The notes under the pieces: model-generated | What the model saw: only the letters and a program-made list of their open reading frames with translations | Told to the model about the DNA's origin: nothing | The model's database searches: none | NCBI GenBank assembly: GCA_018820005.1 | Contig: JAHJOS010000220.1 | Location: forward strand, 1 to 7,555 | DNA length: 7,555 nucleotides | Source of the DNA: Alphaproteobacteria bacterium | Lineage (GTDB): Bacteria; Pseudomonadota; Alphaproteobacteria; Rhizobiales; Devosiaceae | Direction: 5' to 3' | Program-made: the position numbers and the translations under genes | Part shown: positions 6,892 through 7,555 of the stretch, piece by piece | Numbering within the stretch: the first letter of the stretch is position 1 | Layout: each line of letters begins with the position of its first letter

Positions 6892-7555
6892 ATGTTTCGC
6901 GTCGATCCCAAGCAGGCAGTACTCGAACACGTCTCCAAGCAGACCGCTGCAGGTGAGGCAGGGCGAGAACTATCGCCGGAGGCCGAGGCAATCATCGCGA
7001 CGCCCGCCGAACCCATGGTGTCGGGCACTGTCGTCGTCGGCATTGCGCAGGTCGTTGAAGCCGCGTTGTTGGCGACCCTGGGCTACGGCATCTTTGCCCT
7101 GTACGTCGATATGGGGCCGACGGCCCTTTATGTGCCGGTAATCCTCGCGGCATGCCTGCTGGCCAACGTGCTGTTCAACGTCGGCCGGACCCATCGCATC
7201 GCGGCCTATCGCACGCTATTCGGCCAGATCGGTCGGGTGCTGGTCGGCTGGGGAGTCGTCATGGCAGTGCTGGGCCTCAGCATATTCTTTTTCAAGGCGG
7301 GCGACCTGTTCTCGCGCGTCTGGCTGGCCGGTTGGGCCGGTAGCGGAGCCGTCCTGCTGATCGCCTACCGGCTTGGGCTTCGTGCCTTAGTAACGAACTG
7401 GACAAACCAGGGCCGACTTCGCCGCCGTACCGTCATCGTCGGCGGCGGCAGTGATGCTGAAGCGCTCATTGACCAGGTGCGCTCCAGCGCCAGCAATGAC
7501 ATTGCTCTTCTCGGCCTGTTCGACGATCGCTTCGACGCGCGCTCGCCCGAGGCCG
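6892..7555 (+). CDS. Polyprenyl-phosphate sugar phosphotransferase (priming enzyme), N-terminal part, cut by window edge
   Basis: The visible 221 codons match the N-terminal half of the WcaJ/ExoY-like priming transferases that move a sugar-1-phosphate (often glucose) from a nucleotide sugar to undecaprenyl phosphate. A hydrophilic N-tail of about 45 residues is followed by four membrane helices (about 46-70, 78-98, 110-133 and 139-160). Then comes a Rossmann-like segment opening RRRTVIVGGGSDAEALIDQV (177-196), typical of the CoA_binding_3 region in these proteins. The catalytic bacterial sugar transferase domain would lie beyond the right edge and was not seen, so the sugar is open. The frame stays open to the last base. 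A TGA at 6883-6885 closes the frame upstream, so ATG 6892 is the first possible start. No clear ribosome-binding site is visible. A 73-base gap separates it from the glycosyltransferase. Confidence 0.85.
   Translation, partial: MFRVDPKQAVLEHVSKQTAAGEAGRELSPEAEAIIATPAEPMVSGTVVVGIAQVVEAALLATLGYGIFALYVDMGPTALYVPVILAACLLANVLFNVGRTHRIAAYRTLFGQIGRVLVGWGVVMAVLGLSIFFFKAGDLFSRVWLAGWAGSGAVLLIAYRLGLRALVTNWTNQGRLRRRTVIVGGGSDAEALIDQVRSSASNDIALLGLFDDRFDARSPEA

Overview
The window looks like GC-rich chromosome from an alphaproteobacterium of the Hyphomicrobiales (Rhizobiales) type; a Devosia-like genus is a guess. The evidence is an alphaproteobacterial L13 N-terminus, a Cox15-type heme A synthase and a DUF2842 protein close together, followed by a rhizobial-style exopolysaccharide gene set. 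No RNA genes, insertion sequences, CRISPR arrays or attachment sites were seen.

Layout. The first 1.6 kb is housekeeping: the start of rplM (minus strand, running off the left edge), a 165-base spacer with a good sigma-70-like promoter for rplM and two small inverted repeats, ctaA (minus), and a small divergent two-helix membrane protein of the DUF2842 family (plus). From 1612 to the right edge the window holds a polysaccharide locus in two divergent arms. The minus arm, read from about 4969 leftward, encodes a Wzz/Wzc-like polysaccharide co-polymerase and, 7 bases later, a NodB-type polysaccharide deacetylase. The plus arm, read from about 5107 rightward, encodes a short Wza-like outer-membrane lipoprotein, a family-4-type glycosyltransferase, and the N-terminal part of a polyprenyl-phosphate sugar-1-phosphate transferase that is cut by the window edge. 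The arms share a spacer of roughly 140 bases that contains an inverted repeat.

How the genes fit together (inference from families). The phosphotransferase would load the first sugar on undecaprenyl phosphate, the glycosyltransferase would extend it, the co-polymerase and the Wza-like lipoprotein would control length and pass the polymer through the periplasm and outer membrane, and the deacetylase would trim acetyl groups from N-acetylated sugars. A flippase and polymerase are not in view.

Most interesting point: the co-polymerase carries a C-terminal domain laid out like a bacterial tyrosine kinase, but its Walker A and Walker B positions no longer have the nucleotide-binding residues and there is no C-terminal tyrosine cluster. 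It looks like a fused pseudokinase. Together with the deacetylase and the short export lipoprotein, this makes a holdfast or unipolar-polysaccharide type adhesin a reasonable hypothesis, not a demonstrated one. I did not find a clearly new system.
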